Below, piece by piece: positions 6,987 to 15,623 of a stretch of DNA of 64,000 nucleotides. The notes below the pieces were generated by a model. It worked only from the letters and a program-made list of their open reading frames with translations, was not told the DNA's origin and searched no databases. The translations under genes were made by a program, and so were the position numbers. How positions within the stretch are numbered: the first letter of the stretch is position 1; each line of letters opens with the position of its first letter. The DNA is from Shimia sp. SK013 (GTDB lineage Bacteria; Pseudomonadota; Alphaproteobacteria; Rhodobacterales; Rhodobacteraceae): assembly GCF_001292625.1 (NCBI RefSeq), contig NZ_LAJH01000017.1:1-64000 (forward strand). Direction: 5' to 3'.

Positions 6987-9836
6987 TTATTCCGCCGCGT
7001 CTGCGTAGTCCTCCATTGGCGGGCAGATGCACACCAGATTTCGGTCGCCGTAAGCATTGTCGACGCGGTTCACCGGCGGCCAGTACTTGTCCACCCGGAA
7101 TGCGCCCGGCGGGAAACAGCCCTGCTCGCGGCTATAGGGTCGATCCCAGTCTTTCACGAGATCTTCCATCGTGTGCGGCGCATTGCGCAGCGGGTTGTTC
7201 TCCGCATCCATCTTGCCGTCCTCAATCGCGCGGATCTCTTCGCGGATCGCCAGCATCGCGTCGCAAAACCGGTCCAGCTCGGCTTTGTTTTCGCTCTCGG
7301 TTGGCTCGATCATCAACGTGCCAGCGACCGGCCAGCTCATGGTCGGTGCGTGAAACCCGCAATCCACCAAGCGTTTTGCAATGTCATCGACGCTCACCCC
7401 GGCACTGTCAGCGAAGGGGCGTGTGTCAATGATACACTCATGCGCCACACGGCCAGTCGGGCCCTTATAAAGCACATCAAATGCCCCTTCGAGACGCTTG
7501 GCGAGGTAGTTGGCGTTCAAAATCGCCACCCGCGTCGCCTGCGTAAGGCCCTCTCCCCCCATCAGCAGGACATAGGCCCAGCTGATCGGCAAAAGCGACG
7601 GAGACCCAAACGGCGCTGCCGACACCGGACCCTCGGTTCCACCGGTTTCTGGATGGCCCGGAAGATGCGCAACCAGATGTGACTTCACGCCGATCGGCCC
7701 CATGCCGGGACCACCGCCACCGTGTGGAATGCAAAAGGTTTTGTGCAGGTTAAGGTGGCTTACGTCGCCGCCCACATCACCGGGCCTTGCAAGCCCGACC
7801 ATCGCATTCAGGTTCGCCCCGTCAATGTAGACCTGCCCGCCATATTCATGGGTGACGTCGCAGACTTCATGCACCGTCTTTTCGAACACGCCATGCGTGG
7901 ACGGATAGGTGATCATGCAGCCGGCAAGATCGTCTTTGAATTTCTCGGCCTTCGCGCGGAAATCCTCCAGATCGATGTCACCGTTGTCGGCCGTTTGCAC
8001 TGGCACAACTTTCCAGCCCACCATCTGCGCCGACGCCGGATTGGTGCCATGCGCGCTCATCGGGATCAGGCAGATATTGCGATGCCCTTCGCCACGGGCG
8101 CGGTGATAGGCGGCAATCGTCAACAGCCCGGCATACTCGCCCTGCGCGCCCGAATTCGGCTGCATCGAAATCGCATCATAGCCCGTAATCTGGCACAGCT
8201 TGTCGCTCAGATCGCCAATCAGCTCTTCATAGCCCTGCGCCTGATCTTTCGGCACGAACGGATGCATCAGGGAAAACTCACGCCAGCTGACCGGCATCAT
8301 CTCAACCGCCGCGTTCAGCTTCATTGTGCACGACCCCAGCGGGATCATCGCGCGATCCAGCGCCAGATCCCGATCCGCCAGACGGCGCATATAACGCATC
8401 ATCTCGGTTTCGGCGCGGTTCATGTGGAAAATCGGGTGATCCAGATAGCCGCTTTCGCGCACCAAAGCATCAGGGATACGATACTCCGGTTCAAATTCGT
8501 CGTCCTTGCGGTCGATACCAAACGCCCGCCAGACCCGTTCAATCGTGGCCGGACGACAGGCTTCGTCAAGCGAAATCCCAACTTTGGTTTTGCCAACACG
8601 CCGCAGGTTGATGCCTTCTTGAACCGCTGCCTGCAAAACCCCACGCTGCAACAGCCCGACATCCACTGTGATCGTGTCGAAATAAACGTCCGGCTCAACA
8701 ACAAAGCCTGCGTCCTGCAAGCCCTTCGCCAACCTTACGGTCTTTCGATGAATGCGCTGCGCAATCGCCTTGAGGCCCTTGGGACCGTGGAAAACACCAT
8801 ACATCGACGCCATCACAGCCAGCAAAGCCTGCGCCGTGCAGACGTTTGAATTGGCTTTTTCGCGGCGGATGTGCTGCTCGCGGGTCTGAAGCGACAGGCG
8901 GTAGGCGCGGTTGCCATGGCTGTCGATGCTGACGCCAATAATACGCCCTGGCATCGCCCGTTTATAGGCGTCGCGACAGGCCATATAAGCCGCGTGCGGC
9001 CCACCATATCCCAACGGAACCCCAAACCGCTGCGTGCTGCCCACGGCAATATCCGCGCCCATCGCGCCAGGCTCTTTCAAGAGCGTCAGCGCCAGAATAT
9101 CGGCCGCCACAACGCCAATCGCCTTGTGCTCATGCAACGCCGCAATTTCGGGCGTAAAGTCGCGCACATGGCCAAAGGTGCCCGGGTACTGGAACAGCGC
9201 TCCAAATACCTTGTCAGCTTCCAGATCATCAGGACTGCCAACGATCACGTCGATATCCAAAGGCGCGGCGCGGGTCTGAATCACCGCAATGTTCTGCGGG
9301 TGACAGTTTTCGTCCACAAAAAACGCCATGGATTTGGATTTTGACACCCGTTTCGCCATGGTCATCGCTTCGGCGCAAGCTGTGGACTCATCCAACAGCG
9401 ACGCGTTGGCGATTTCCAGTCCGGTCAGGTCGCTCACCATCGTCTGATAATTAAGCAGTGCTTCAAGCCGGCCCTGCGAAATTTCAGGCTGGTAAGGCGT
9501 GTAAGCCGTGTACCACGCCGGGTTTTCAAGGATATTGCGCTGGATCGCGGGTGGCGTCACTGTGCCGTAATACCCCTGCCCGATCAGGCTGGTCAGGACT
9601 TTGTTCTTCGCCGCGACCTCGTGCATGTGGCGTATTAACTCGCGCTCAGACAAGGGGCGCCCAAAGTCCAGCGGCTCTTTTTGGCGGATGCTGTCTGGCA
9701 GCGTCTGCTTCATCAGATCCTCAAGATCGCTGGCGCCCACGACATCCAACATATCGGCCATTTCTTCAGGCGACGGGCCGATGTGGCGGCGGTTGGCAAA
9801 ATCATACGGCAGATAGTCAGTTGGCGTGAAGGTCAT
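6987..9836 (-). CDS. gcvP: Glycine dehydrogenase (decarboxylating), P protein
   Basis: A 949-residue single-chain P protein. It decarboxylates glycine with pyridoxal phosphate and passes the aminomethyl group to lipoyl-GcvH. The PLP lysine is Lys699 in [20 protein letters not shown]. The N-terminal half begins with [19 protein letters not shown] and holds the duplicated, inactive aminotransferase domain, as expected for the fused form and its length of about 950. It is the last gene of the gcvT-gcvH-gcvP operon, 191 bases after gcvH. An AGGAGG-type ribosome site precedes the ATG. The operon is under a glycine riboswitch. Confidence 0.97.
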   Translation of the reverse strand: MTFTPTDYLPYDFANRRHIGPSPEEMADMLDVVGASDLEDLMKQTLPDSIRQKEPLDFGRPLSERELIRHMHEVAAKNKVLTSLIGQGYYGTVTPPAIQRNILENPAWYTAYTPYQPEISQGRLEALLNYQTMVSDLTGLEIANASLLDESTACAEAMTMAKRVSKSKSMAFFVDENCHPQNIAVIQTRAAPLDIDVIVGSPDDLEADKVFGALFQYPGTFGHVRDFTPEIAALHEHKAIGVVAADILALTLLKEPGAMGADIAVGSTQRFGVPLGYGGPHAAYMACRDAYKRAMPGRIIGVSIDSHGNRAYRLSLQTREQHIRREKANSNVCTAQALLAVMASMYGVFHGPKGLKAIAQRIHRKTVRLAKGLQDAGFVVEPDVYFDTITVDVGLLQRGVLQAAVQEGINLRRVGKTKVGISLDEACRPATIERVWRAFGIDRKDDEFEPEYRIPDALVRESGYLDHPIFHMNRAETEMMRYMRRLADRDLALDRAMIPLGSCTMKLNAAVEMMPVSWREFSLMHPFVPKDQAQGYEELIGDLSDKLCQITGYDAISMQPNSGAQGEYAGLLTIAAYHRARGEGHRNICLIPMSAHGTNPASAQMVGWKVVPVQTADNGDIDLEDFRAKAEKFKDDLAGCMITYPSTHGVFEKTVHEVCDVTHEYGGQVYIDGANLNAMVGLARPGDVGGDVSHLNLHKTFCIPHGGGGPGMGPIGVKSHLVAHLPGHPETGGTEGPVSAAPFGSPSLLPISWAYVLLMGGEGLTQATRVAILNANYLAKRLEGAFDVLYKGPTGRVAHECIIDTRPFADSAGVSVDDIAKRLVDCGFHAPTMSWPVAGTLMIEPTESENKAELDRFCDAMLAIREEIRAIEDGKMDAENNPLRNAPHTMEDLVKDWDRPYSREQGCFPPGAFRVDKYWPPVNRVDNAYGDRNLVCICPPMEDYADAAE

Positions 9837-10027
9837 GTGGTCCTCCTAGAGCAGCTTGGCGGCAGTACCGCACACAAAAGATGTGTCCCAAAGCCTCAAA
9901 CGGGCAGCGCCCGGCCTTGGGAGAGAGCGAGGCGCCTTGCCCATCATTTAGGGTATGGCGCCACCCGACCTGTCAGTCGGGTTAAAATCCTGAACGTCGC
10001 TTCGATCCCGAAGCGAAGGTCGCGTGC
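9837..10027 (-). other. gcvH-gcvP intergenic region with two hairpins
   Basis: Inside an otherwise tight operon this gap holds two inverted repeats: CCCGAC/GTCGGG at 9964-9981 and GCTTCG/CGAAGC at 9999-10014. Neither is followed by a clear U-run on the minus strand. They could stabilise the 3' end of a gcvTH transcript or reduce read-through into gcvP, so that the H carrier is made in excess. Confidence 0.45.
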
Positions 10028-10387
10028 TTATCCGATGAACTTTTTGTAAGCAGCTTCGTCCATGTAGTCGTCCATCTGGCTCAGCTCGGATGGTTTGATC
10101 TTAAAGAACCAAGCTTCCACCATCGGATCGTCGTTGACCTTGCCCGGCTCATCCACAAGCGGGCTGTTCACTTCGACGATTTCGCCATCAAGCGGCGCCA
10201 GAATATCGCTGGCCGCTTTGACCGACTCGATCACGCAGACTTCTTCGTCTTTGGTGACTTCCATGCCTTCTTCCGGCAGTTCGATAAACACCACATCACC
10301 CAGCTGCTCGCTGGCGTGATCGGTGATACCCACCACAACCACATCACCTTCGACACGCAGCCATTCGTGTTCTTCCGTGAATTTCAT
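10028..10387 (-). CDS. gcvH: Glycine cleavage system H protein
   Basis: A 119-residue lipoyl carrier protein that shuttles the methylamine and reducing equivalents between GcvP, GcvT and lipoamide dehydrogenase. The lipoylated lysine is in CVIESVKAASDILAPLDGEI, and the start MKFTEEHEWLRVEGD is a typical GcvH N-terminus. It follows gcvT by 18 bases with an AGGAGAG ribosome site. Length is slightly short but within the family range. Confidence 0.96.
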   Translation of the reverse strand: MKFTEEHEWLRVEGDVVVVGITDHASEQLGDVVFIELPEEGMEVTKDEEVCVIESVKAASDILAPLDGEIVEVNSPLVDEPGKVNDDPMVEAWFFKIKPSELSQMDDYMDEAAYKKFIG

Positions 10388-10405
10388 TGCTTGCTCTCCT
10401 GTTGC

Positions 10406-11530
10406 TCAACGTTTGAAATTGGCAGGCACCAGCGGCATCTTTGCCACCGTGACGGGCATACGTTTGCCCCGCACCTCACCAAAAAGTTCCGTGCCGACAG
10501 CCGCTTGCGCCGCGCCGACATATCCCATGGCCACTGGCCCCTCAAATGTGGGCCCAAACCCACCCGAGGTCACTTCACCAATTGGGTCACCGCCCTCACC
10601 AGCGGCAAAAATCTGCGTTCCGCCCCGCATCGGCGCCCGCCCCTGCGGCACGAGACCAACCCGTTTGCGCGCCACACCTTCGGCCAGATCGCCAAAAATC
10701 CGATCCGCCCCCGGGAAGCCTCCAGCCCGTGCGCCGTCTGCGCAACGCACCTTCTGGATCGCCCAGATCAAACCTGCCTCAATCGGCGAGGTTCCGTCAT
10801 CAATGTCATTGCCATAAAGGCACAGCCCAGCTTCAAGCCGCAGACTGTCGCGCGCGCCAAGACCGATGGGTTCAACCTCATCCATGTCCAGCAGCGCCTT
10901 GGCCAAGGCTTCGGCCTGTGCGTTTGGCACTGAAATCTCATAGCCATCTTCGCCGGTGTAACCCGACCGGCTGACCCAGCAGTCTGCGCCTGCCAGTTCG
11001 ATCGTTGCCACGTCCATAAACGTCATCTCGGCGACCGCGGGATTGATCCGCGCCAAGGCCGCTTCTGCCGCAGGTCCCTGCAACGCAATCAACGCGCGAT
11101 CGGCAATGACTTCGACGGAGACGTCAGGCTCCAGAGCCGCCTTCATGCGCGCGATGTCTGCGTCTTTGCAGGCCGCATTGACCACCACGAACAGGTGATC
11201 GCCGCGATTGGCAAACATCAGGTCGTCCTCAATGCCGCCGCCATTGTTGGTAAACAGCCCATACCGCTGTCGGCCTTCGCCAAGGCCCAACACGTCCATC
11301 GGCACAAGCGTTTCAAACGCCTTTGCAATGGCTTCATAGCTCTCGCCGCGCAATATCACCTGCCCCATGTGACTGACGTCAAACAGGCCGGCCATTGCGC
11401 GGCAATGCAAATGTTCCTTCATCACGCCCAGCGCATATTGCACGGGCATGTCATATCCCGCGAACGGCACCATCTTCGCGCCCAGCGCGACGTGCAGATC
11501 AAATAGTGGTGTGCGGCTTAACTCACCCAT
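10406..11530 (-). CDS. gcvT: Aminomethyltransferase, glycine cleavage T protein
   Basis: A 374-residue folate enzyme. It transfers the methylene group from aminomethyl-GcvH to tetrahydrofolate and releases ammonia. Motifs include LHVALGAKMVPFAGYDMPVQ, the folate-site block AGLFDVSHMGQV, and GYTGEDGYEISVPN. I chose the ATG at 11530 because GGAGGG precedes it and the protein then begins MGELSRTPLFDLHVALG like other GcvT proteins. It is the first gene of the operon; a tandem glycine riboswitch fills its leader. Confidence 0.95.
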   Translation of the reverse strand: MGELSRTPLFDLHVALGAKMVPFAGYDMPVQYALGVMKEHLHCRAMAGLFDVSHMGQVILRGESYEAIAKAFETLVPMDVLGLGEGRQRYGLFTNNGGGIEDDLMFANRGDHLFVVVNAACKDADIARMKAALEPDVSVEVIADRALIALQGPAAEAALARINPAVAEMTFMDVATIELAGADCWVSRSGYTGEDGYEISVPNAQAEALAKALLDMDEVEPIGLGARDSLRLEAGLCLYGNDIDDGTSPIEAGLIWAIQKVRCADGARAGGFPGADRIFGDLAEGVARKRVGLVPQGRAPMRGGTQIFAAGEGGDPIGEVTSGGFGPTFEGPVAMGYVGAAQAAVGTELFGEVRGKRMPVTVAKMPLVPANFKR

Positions 11531-11619
11531 ACCAGCGCCCTCCGTTTCCCGGTGACGTCCATGGTACAGCCCACGGAACACATCCGGCATCCTCAGTCCG
11601 CACGAGGGACTCCCCCCAA

Positions 11620-11786
11620 TGCGCGTGATGCCCCCTCTGTCCTTTGGCCTGAGATCGTTATCCCTTCGGCGGACGCCATAAGACGCCTCTCTCCAGAGTG
11701 TGTTTAGCGGTAAATCGGTCCCTGCGGCCTGAGAGTTTCCGGGGCGGTTGCTCCTTCGGCACCGGACACGTCCGGTTCTCCCGATT
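11620..11786 (-). ncRNA. Tandem glycine riboswitch controlling gcvTHP
   Basis: On the minus strand, two glycine aptamers lie in series. Aptamer 1 (about 11786-11692) shows GGAGAACCGGAC, GCCGAAGGAGCAACC and GGAAACTCTCAGGC, then GGGACC and CTCTGGAGAG. Aptamer 2 (about 11690-11620) shows GCCGAAGGGATAACG and ATCTCAGGCCAAAGGACAGA. These are the conserved cores of the gcvT RNA element, which turns on glycine cleavage genes when glycine is high. About 90 bases separate it from the gcvT start and hold the expression platform; no clear terminator hairpin with a U-run was seen, so control may be at translation. Confidence 0.9.
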
Positions 11787-11798
11787 CACTTGTTAAAG

Positions 11799-11827
11799 AA
11801 CGTAGTCTGCGCTTTCCCGTCTGACAA
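11799..11827 (-). promoter_or_regulatory. Promoter for the riboswitch-gcvTHP operon
   Basis: On the minus strand, TTGTCA (11822-11827) and TACGTT (11799-11804) have a 17-base spacer. The predicted start near 11792 is just upstream of the first riboswitch stem, which supports the call. Confidence 0.6.
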
Positions 11828-11855
11828 GCGCATTTTATCGCGCCTTCACCGATGG

Positions 11856-12368
11856 TTATGCCGACCGGCATTGTGGTGCCAACAGCGCGAACAGTGCGTC
11901 GTTGCCACAAACCAGTGTATCCAAAGTGACTTGGTCAAGCCGCGCATAGAACACACCAAGCGCTTCCGTCAGCGCGACACGCAGTCGGCAGGCGTCAACC
12001 AAAGGGCAGGAATTGTCGACATCCGCAAAGCACTCTGCCAAGGGCACTGGCGCCTCCATCGTGCGGAAAATGTCACCGATTTCGATCTCGGCGGCTGGGC
12101 GCGCCAACCGCAGCCCGCCGTTGCGCCCGCGTTGCGTGTTCAAAACACCCATCTGCGCCAATTGATTGATCACCTGCGCCAGGTGATTTTCGGACGCGTT
12201 GCACCGCTGCGCAATCTCGGACTTTGTGACCAAACGGCCATGGTTCACGGCACAGAACATCAGGACTCTGATGGCTATATTTGTTCGCTTGGTGATGCGC
12301 AAAGATCTGACCAGTTTAGTTTCAATTCTACAGATTTTGCGCAATTCCCGCACAAGTGGCATTGACAT
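11856..12368 (-). CDS. Rrf2-family transcriptional regulator, NsrR-like
   Basis: A winged-helix repressor-type protein of the Rrf2 family. The core aligns with NsrR: a DNA-binding N-terminus (TKRTNIAIRVLMFCAVNHGR), the recognition region SENHLAQVINQLAQMGV, then NTQRGRNGGLRLARPA. A three-cysteine cluster follows, CFADVDNSCPLVDACRL, which in NsrR-like proteins binds a nitric-oxide-sensitive iron-sulfur cluster. The 170-residue frame opens at ATG 12368, which overlaps the divergent gene start. Comparison with NsrR suggests the true start may be the TTG at 12302 (148 residues). It is divergent from a GGCT-like gene and next to the gcv operon. No NO-detoxification gene is adjacent, so the regulon is unknown. 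Confidence 0.8.
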   Translation of the reverse strand: MSMPLVRELRKICRIETKLVRSLRITKRTNIAIRVLMFCAVNHGRLVTKSEIAQRCNASENHLAQVINQLAQMGVLNTQRGRNGGLRLARPAAEIEIGDIFRTMEAPVPLAECFADVDNSCPLVDACRLRVALTEALGVFYARLDQVTLDTLVCGNDALFALLAPQCRSA

Positions 12369-12966
12369 GGATCAACGGATCAGCGGACATGCGGCCATGA
12401 CAGCCCATTATTTTTTTGGATACGGCAGCCTCGTGAACAGCCGTACGCACGCCTTTGAGGACGCGTATCCCGCGCGGCTCACTGGCTGGAAACGCGCTTG
12501 GGTCGCGACGGATTTGCGACCTTTCGCTTTCCTGAGTGCAGAACCTGACGCGAACAGCACAATCGACGGGCTGATCGCGCCTGTTCCCTGCAACGACTGG
12601 GCCGCTCTGGATCAAAGGGAGTTTGCCTACGATCGGTTTGATACCGGTACGTCGGTTTCGCACTCCCAACCAAACACCCCGCAGATCGCCGTCTACTCGG
12701 TCTCACCTGAACGCAGAATTGCGCCCGCCGCACCGCCCGATATCTTGCTGAGCTATGTTGACGTTGTCGTACAAGGCTATCTCGCGGTCTTTGGCGAAGC
12801 CGGCGTCGCGTCCTTCTTTGCGACGACAGACAACTGGAATACGCAGGTGATCGATGATCGCGCGGCACCAATTTATCCACGACATCAAGTTCTGACAGCC
12901 GCGGAAACCGCGTTGGTCGACCACTTTCTCGCGACAAAAGACGTGACCCGTCTTCCGCCAACTTAG
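12367..12966 (+). CDS. Gamma-glutamylcyclotransferase-like protein
   Basis: A 199-residue protein starting with the GGCT-fold signature AHYFFGYGSLVNSRTH, in which the YGSL loop binds the gamma-glutamyl moiety. GWKRAWVATD follows, as in AIG2/GGCT-like enzymes. Family members release 5-oxoproline from gamma-glutamyl amines or peptides; a substrate cannot be named here. The catalytic Glu of true GGCTs is not securely identified. The ATG at 12367 or a second at 12397 could be used; the second is closer to the conserved domain. It is transcribed divergently from the Rrf2 gene, overlapping it by two bases as annotated. Confidence 0.7.
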   Translation: MDQRISGHAAMTAHYFFGYGSLVNSRTHAFEDAYPARLTGWKRAWVATDLRPFAFLSAEPDANSTIDGLIAPVPCNDWAALDQREFAYDRFDTGTSVSHSQPNTPQIAVYSVSPERRIAPAAPPDILLSYVDVVVQGYLAVFGEAGVASFFATTDNWNTQVIDDRAAPIYPRHQVLTAAETALVDHFLATKDVTRLPPT

Positions 12967-13012
12967 CGTTCCTACGCGGCCGACATGGCCAAGCCAGGCC
13001 GGCCACTTTTGG

Positions 13013-14404
13013 CTAAACATCAATCAGTTGCAAATCACTGTCTAGAAACTGAAACACAGGCGCTTGATCCATGCGCCAGCGATGGGTGATTTCATAAAGG
13101 CCATGATCGCCATGTGTCTGGAACGTCAGTGGCACCGACAGGTCGGTGCCAAAAAACGGCCACCCTGACAACGTGTCTTCTGTCAGCTCCAAAACGCGGA
13201 CCTGCAAGTCAAACACATCGTCTCGGTTCAAAAATCCGGCGACGAGATAATTCACAAAACTGATCGCCGCGCCAACCACCAAACCGACAAGCGCGCCAAT
13301 AGGCCCCCCCAACGCCGCGCCAACCGTGACGGATACGCCCAAGATCGCCAACGTCGACATATAAAGCGCTATGTAGCCCGAGACCCCCAACGTCGCAGGC
13401 CCTGCCGTTAGCTCCCCTTGCAACTCGCGGATATACTGCCCAAAACCGCCTTGGGGATCGATTTCTGCCATCGCAAAAAACACAACCAGATAGCGCGGCA
13501 CCGTCATGCCTTCGATATCAAACGTGCACAGGATGTCCCGCGGCGCATAAAGCCGAGTGTCCCCATCATCAAACGAACCCGCATCGTGGACCTCTGTAAA
13601 GACGCGCCAATAACGCGGACTGTCATAAGGAAGGGCCGGCACGCCATTGATCACTCCGCCCCCGGAGTTTTCCGTTTCAAATGCCGCGGCCTCGCCGGAT
13701 GCCATCAAAACCGCATAGGCGATCTCGTCTTCGCCCGCCTCACCGCGCGTTGCATCCAGACACGTCAGCCGTTCGATCTCAAAGTGCATCGCCTCGACCC
13801 GCGACAAGGCACCTGCTGCCCATTCACTGGGCTCAGCCGTTGCAGGCGGCGGAGGTGTCGGCGCGGGCTCATCTGTGGGCGGCGGCGGTGTCGGCTCATG
13901 CGGGCGACCATTGTTAAACGGCATCTGGCCCGGCACAAATTGCCCAATGATGTCACGCAGATGTCCGACCAACATCAACGGGTCTTTGATCTTGCTCTTC
14001 TGTGGCGTGATCACTTCAGTCAACTCAGCCCACAAATCAAACCGTTTGCTCATCGGTGTTTTGCTCGTTGGGTCGACCAACCGCTTCAACAATTCCTGGT
14101 CGTGTGCCGCCAAAGGCGCCTTGGTGCGCAAATTTTCCCGCATCAAACGTCGTGCCAGCTTGTGGCGCACTCGTTTGGGCAAACCCGACAGCTGACGCAA
14201 TGCCATCTCTGAAATATCGAACGGCTTTTTCCCTGCTTCTTTGGCCGCTTGCGCCGCCGCCTCGTCGTCAAAACTGCGTGGCCCCGGTTTTCCCCGCAAC
14301 AATCCCTCGGCAATTTCGGCCCGATAAAACAACTCGACTGTGTCGGTGATTGCCCGCGCCTGCGGTCCCATGCGCTCGTAATGCGCAGATGCTGTATGAA
14401 ACAT
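13013..14404 (-). CDS. Orphan protein with proline-rich linker and C-terminal membrane hairpin
   Basis: A 463-residue protein with no family I recognise. Residues 1-165 are a charged, probably helical domain (PFDISEMALRQLSGLPKRVR, KLARRLMRENLRTKAPLAAH). Residues 168-195 form a low-complexity Pro/Thr/Glu linker (PHEPTPPPPTDEPAPTPPPP). Residues 200-345 look globular and acidic, with a single-domain beta-rich look. Residues 345-405 hold two or three hydrophobic, Gly-rich segments (ALYMSTLAILGVSVTVGAAL, GALVGLVVGAAISFVNYLVA). The last 60 residues are soluble (FQTHGDHGLYEITHRWRMDQ). The start was set by GAGGA, five bases before ATG 14404. The order of domains recalls pore-forming or membrane-inserting proteins but there is no homology evidence. 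It stands alone between two plus-strand genes. Confidence 0.65.
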   Translation of the reverse strand: MFHTASAHYERMGPQARAITDTVELFYRAEIAEGLLRGKPGPRSFDDEAAAQAAKEAGKKPFDISEMALRQLSGLPKRVRHKLARRLMRENLRTKAPLAAHDQELLKRLVDPTSKTPMSKRFDLWAELTEVITPQKSKIKDPLMLVGHLRDIIGQFVPGQMPFNNGRPHEPTPPPPTDEPAPTPPPPATAEPSEWAAGALSRVEAMHFEIERLTCLDATRGEAGEDEIAYAVLMASGEAAAFETENSGGGVINGVPALPYDSPRYWRVFTEVHDAGSFDDGDTRLYAPRDILCTFDIEGMTVPRYLVVFFAMAEIDPQGGFGQYIRELQGELTAGPATLGVSGYIALYMSTLAILGVSVTVGAALGGPIGALVGLVVGAAISFVNYLVAGFLNRDDVFDLQVRVLELTEDTLSGWPFFGTDLSVPLTFQTHGDHGLYEITHRWRMDQAPVFQFLDSDLQLIDV

Positions 14405-14603
14405 GTAGTCCTCAAAAAACTCGTTAAAACAATAGTGTCTGCACTGCATCCGATCGGGAAAAGGAAATCAACGGAGGTTTCCCCGACCGCCTGCGCACGC
14501 CCATTGCGCCGCCTAATCTCGCGTCACTTCGCGGAGGGAAAATCAAATTTTTGCGATTTTCGATCCTATTTCAAAAAATCTACGTAACAATATGGTATGA
14601 ACA

Positions 14604-14617
14604 AATATCGATATTTT
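14604..14617. promoter_or_regulatory. Perfect palindrome upstream of the Tat-exported hydrolase gene
   Basis: AAATATCGATATTT is a perfect 14-base palindrome ending 18 bases before the start codon, inside an A+T-rich stretch. It could be an operator overlapping the promoter or leader. No known regulator was matched. Confidence 0.35.
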
Positions 14618-14635
14618 AGTCGAAGGAGAGACCCA

Positions 14636-15568
14636 ATGTTAAAAACCCCTGCAATTTCCCGCCGCGCCCTGCTGGCAGGCGCCGCCGCGCTTCCCATTAC
14701 CGCCGCCACAAGCCAATCAACTCTGGCCGCCGCCGATATGAAAGGCGTCGCCCAAACCCGCTTCAACCGAATGAAACTCGGCAATTTCGAGGTCACAACC
14801 CTGCTTGTCGGCACACGCACCGTCGAAGGCCCGCAAAACATCTTTGGCATGAACGTCTCCGCCGAGGAGTTTGCAACCGCTTCCGCAGCTGCGCGCATTC
14901 CCACAACCGCCGCCCAATTCTTCTTCACGCCAACCGTTGTTAACACCGGATCGCAACTGATCCTGTTTGACACCGGCCTGAACCCCGGTGCCATTTCTTC
15001 AGCGCTCGAGGCAGCGGGCTATTCGACCGATCAGGTCGACACCGTTGTCATCACCCACATGCACGGTGACCACATCGGCGGCATGGCTGGCGAAAATGGC
15101 GTGACTTTTGCAAACGCCAAACACGTGACTGGCACGACCGAAATGAATTTCTGGGCCGGAACCGACAAGAACAAAGCCTTTGAGGGCAAAATTCGCCCCA
15201 ACATGGACCGCTTTGACATGATCGAAGACGGTGCTTCGGTGGCATCAGGCGTGACTGCAATGTCCGCGTTCGGCCACACCCCAGGGCACACGACCTATAT
15301 GCTGGAAAGTGACGGACAGCAGATGCTACTGGCCGCCGATTTCGCCAACCACTACGTCTGGTCGCTTGCGCATCCCGACTGGGAAGTGAAGTTTGACATG
15401 GACAAATCCGCAGCCGCCGCGACCCGTCGCAAAATGCTCGGTATGATGGCCGCAGACTCGGTGCCGTTCGTGGGTTACCACATGCCGTTCCCGGCGGTTG
15501 GATTCGTCGAAACCCACGGCGACGGCTTCCACTACGCGCCCGCCAGCTATCAGTTCATGATGAGCTGA
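14636..15568 (+). CDS. Tat-exported metallo-beta-lactamase-fold hydrolase
   Basis: A 310-residue periplasmic protein. The N-terminus holds a twin-arginine signal ISRRALLAGAAALPITAATS ending near AAADMK. The hydrolase domain carries the zinc motif THMHGDHIGGM, then GHTPGHTTYMLES, a metal-bridging Asp in LLAADFANHY, and a late His in GYHMPF. These are the ligands of a binuclear metallo-beta-lactamase-fold enzyme; substrates in this family include lactones, thioesters and esters. The ATG at 14636 was chosen because AAGGAGAG precedes it and the Tat signal then starts properly. It has its own upstream region with a palindrome, and ends convergent with mgtE at a shared hairpin. Confidence 0.87.
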   Translation: MLKTPAISRRALLAGAAALPITAATSQSTLAAADMKGVAQTRFNRMKLGNFEVTTLLVGTRTVEGPQNIFGMNVSAEEFATASAAARIPTTAAQFFFTPTVVNTGSQLILFDTGLNPGAISSALEAAGYSTDQVDTVVITHMHGDHIGGMAGENGVTFANAKHVTGTTEMNFWAGTDKNKAFEGKIRPNMDRFDMIEDGASVASGVTAMSAFGHTPGHTTYMLESDGQQMLLAADFANHYVWSLAHPDWEVKFDMDKSAAAATRRKMLGMMAADSVPFVGYHMPFPAVGFVETHGDGFHYAPASYQFMMS

Positions 15569-15585
15569 TCAGGTTTATCGAAATG

Positions 15586-15623
15586 GCCAGCGCACACATC
15601 GCTCACAGATAGAGTGCGCTGGC
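15586..15623. terminator. Convergent hairpin between hydrolase gene and mgtE
   Basis: A perfect 10-base inverted repeat GCCAGCGCAC/GTGCGCTGGC with an 18-base loop spans the mgtE stop codon. There is no T-run, so termination, if any, would not be of the classic intrinsic type. Confidence 0.4.
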
